NCBI RefSeq assembly: GCF_021764745.1
Contig: NZ_JAETXX010000011.1
Coordinates: forward strand, 1-64,000
Length of the DNA stretch: 64,000 bases
From: Joostella atrarenae
Lineage (GTDB): Bacteria > Bacteroidota > Bacteroidia > Flavobacteriales > Flavobacteriaceae
Direction of reading: 5' to 3'
Position 1 is the stretch's first letter. Each line of letters opens with the position of its first letter. The position numbers were made by a program, and so were the translations under genes. The notes below the pieces were generated by a model. It saw only the letters and a list, made by a program, of their open reading frames with translations. It had not been told where the DNA came from and ran no database searches. This document shows, one piece after another, positions 63,397 through 64,000 of this stretch.

Positions 63397-64000
63397 ATGA
63401 GTGTATTCTCTTATCATTTAATTGAATTATCATTTTTTAGGGGAGTAAAAGGTATATTCTCAAGTCCAGTTTCAAAAAAAACTAAAGGGTTAATTCATTC
63501 GGAATACATGACCACAATGACTCTAGGCTCCTCAATTACATCTACTTCTAGATTTTTAATTAAACAGGTGGCTGTCTTCATGCAATGGGAAGACGAAAAT
63601 GCCTTAGATGAATATTTAAAACAAGATAGCTTTGGTAGAGTCTTAACAAGAGGATGGCACGTACGTTTAACTTTTATTAGAAAATGGGGAAAGTACAATG
63701 GATTTAGAATTCCAGAACAAGAAGAAAGCATAGAACAGAACATATATCCTGTTGTTGCTATAACAATAGCTAAAATGAAACCCTTGGAAGTTCCGAGATT
63801 TATCAATTGGGGAAGACCTGTAGAAAAACTAGTTCGTGACCACCCTGGCACAACACTTTCTTTAGCATCAGTCAAGCTACCTAATACTGTATCTACATTT
63901 TCAATTTGGAAAACAGAAAAAGAAATGACAGATATGGTTCACGGTCATAGTAAGGTTACTAAACCTAAAAGACACTCTAATGCTATGAAAGAAAGAGTGC
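63397..64000 (+). CDS. CrtA-like (spheroidene monooxygenase family) protein, 3' part missing
   Basis: The frame is open from ATG 63397 to the right edge (201 codons). The sequence follows the layout of the spheroidene-monooxygenase-like family. The N-terminal SVFSYHLIEL leads to the mid-block YPVVAITIAKMKPLEVPRFINWGRPVEKL, corresponding to the PVAVLTRAT-x-R-x-x-x-x-x-FW block of CrtA. It then has LSLASVKLPNTVSTFSIWKTEKEMTDMVHGH, corresponding to the FSLW-x-x-x-x-x-M-x-x-F-x-H segment. Such proteins act on carotenoids or are heme-containing relatives of unknown role. The C-terminus and downstream neighbours are outside the window. No promoter is evident. Confidence 0.72.
   Translation, partial: MSVFSYHLIELSFFRGVKGIFSSPVSKKTKGLIHSEYMTTMTLGSSITSTSRFLIKQVAVFMQWEDENALDEYLKQDSFGRVLTRGWHVRLTFIRKWGKYNGFRIPEQEESIEQNIYPVVAITIAKMKPLEVPRFINWGRPVEKLVRDHPGTTLSLASVKLPNTVSTFSIWKTEKEMTDMVHGHSKVTKPKRHSNAMKERV

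Noticed and set aside
63495-63875. Minus-strand ORF of 126 codons at the right edge
   Set aside because: It is antisense to the CrtA-like frame, which has family motifs.

Overview
This window is a chromosomal segment of a member of the Bacteroidota, most likely the family Flavobacteriaceae. The evidence is the AT-rich sequence, fused SecDF, an archaeal/eukaryotic-type prolyl-tRNA synthetase, many outer-membrane and lipoprotein genes of families typical of flavobacteria (OmpP1/FadL-like, DUF2911, DUF4494, DUF4136), a probable type IX-secreted surface protein, and promoters of the Bacteroidota form (TTG, about 20 bp, TAnnTTTG). I cannot name the genus. Most of the window is core housekeeping sequence. 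I see no rRNA, tRNA, CRISPR, prophage or insertion sequence.

Layout. 1-2.7 kb: 5' part of a very large secreted adhesin-like gene running off the left edge. 3.3-9.2 kb: proS, a glycine/tyrosine-rich and Ser/Arg-repeat lipoprotein behind a consensus-like sigma-54 promoter, an OmpP1-family porin, a bestrophin-like channel and an SRPBCC protein. 9.7-16.3 kb: folE, cysS, yidD, lgt, a DUF192 lipoprotein, and metE behind a cobalamin riboswitch. 16.9-31.5 kb: secDF, mdh, an unknown His-tailed lipoprotein, gyrB, asnB, a DUF2911 protein, a small lipoprotein, an amidohydrolase and a FUSC-family membrane protein. 31.7-39.3 kb: a paired TPR protein and outer-membrane barrel, an FtsE-type ATPase, a YgjV-like membrane protein, a polyphosphate-glucokinase-type ROK kinase and an ABM-domain protein. 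39.3-44.5 kb: typA, kdsA, a mechanosensitive-channel protein and an AraC regulator. 44.6-50.1 kb: a TonB receptor, DUF4198 and PepSY metal/siderophore uptake locus, divergent from the AraC regulator. 50.1-55.0 kb: a DUF1801 protein and a run of envelope proteins (DUF481, two small barrels, HdeD, DUF4136). 55.4-59.8 kb: htpG behind a perfect 30-bp inverted repeat, a lipoprotein, DUF4494 and SnoaL-like proteins. 59.9-64.0 kb: rlmF, a HipA-like kinase overlapping DUF3037, a 158-residue unknown gene, a repeat-rich non-coding stretch, and a CrtA-like gene running off the right edge.

How the genes work together. Two themes recur. One is the cell envelope: lipoprotein maturation (lgt), protein export (secDF, yidD), KDO synthesis for LPS (kdsA), and many lipoproteins and beta-barrels. 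The other is nutrient control: B12-dependent repression of metE, and AraC-controlled TonB uptake. The most unusual sequence is at 62.76-63.28 kb. A degenerate array with strict 21-bp spacing (about 19 units, TTTAGGT at unit starts and CCTAAA at unit ends) runs straight into an 8-bp tandem array. It lies after an orphan gene whose start codon abuts an 11-bp inverted repeat.

Gene functions are inferred from recognisable motifs in the translated sequence. No database search was possible.
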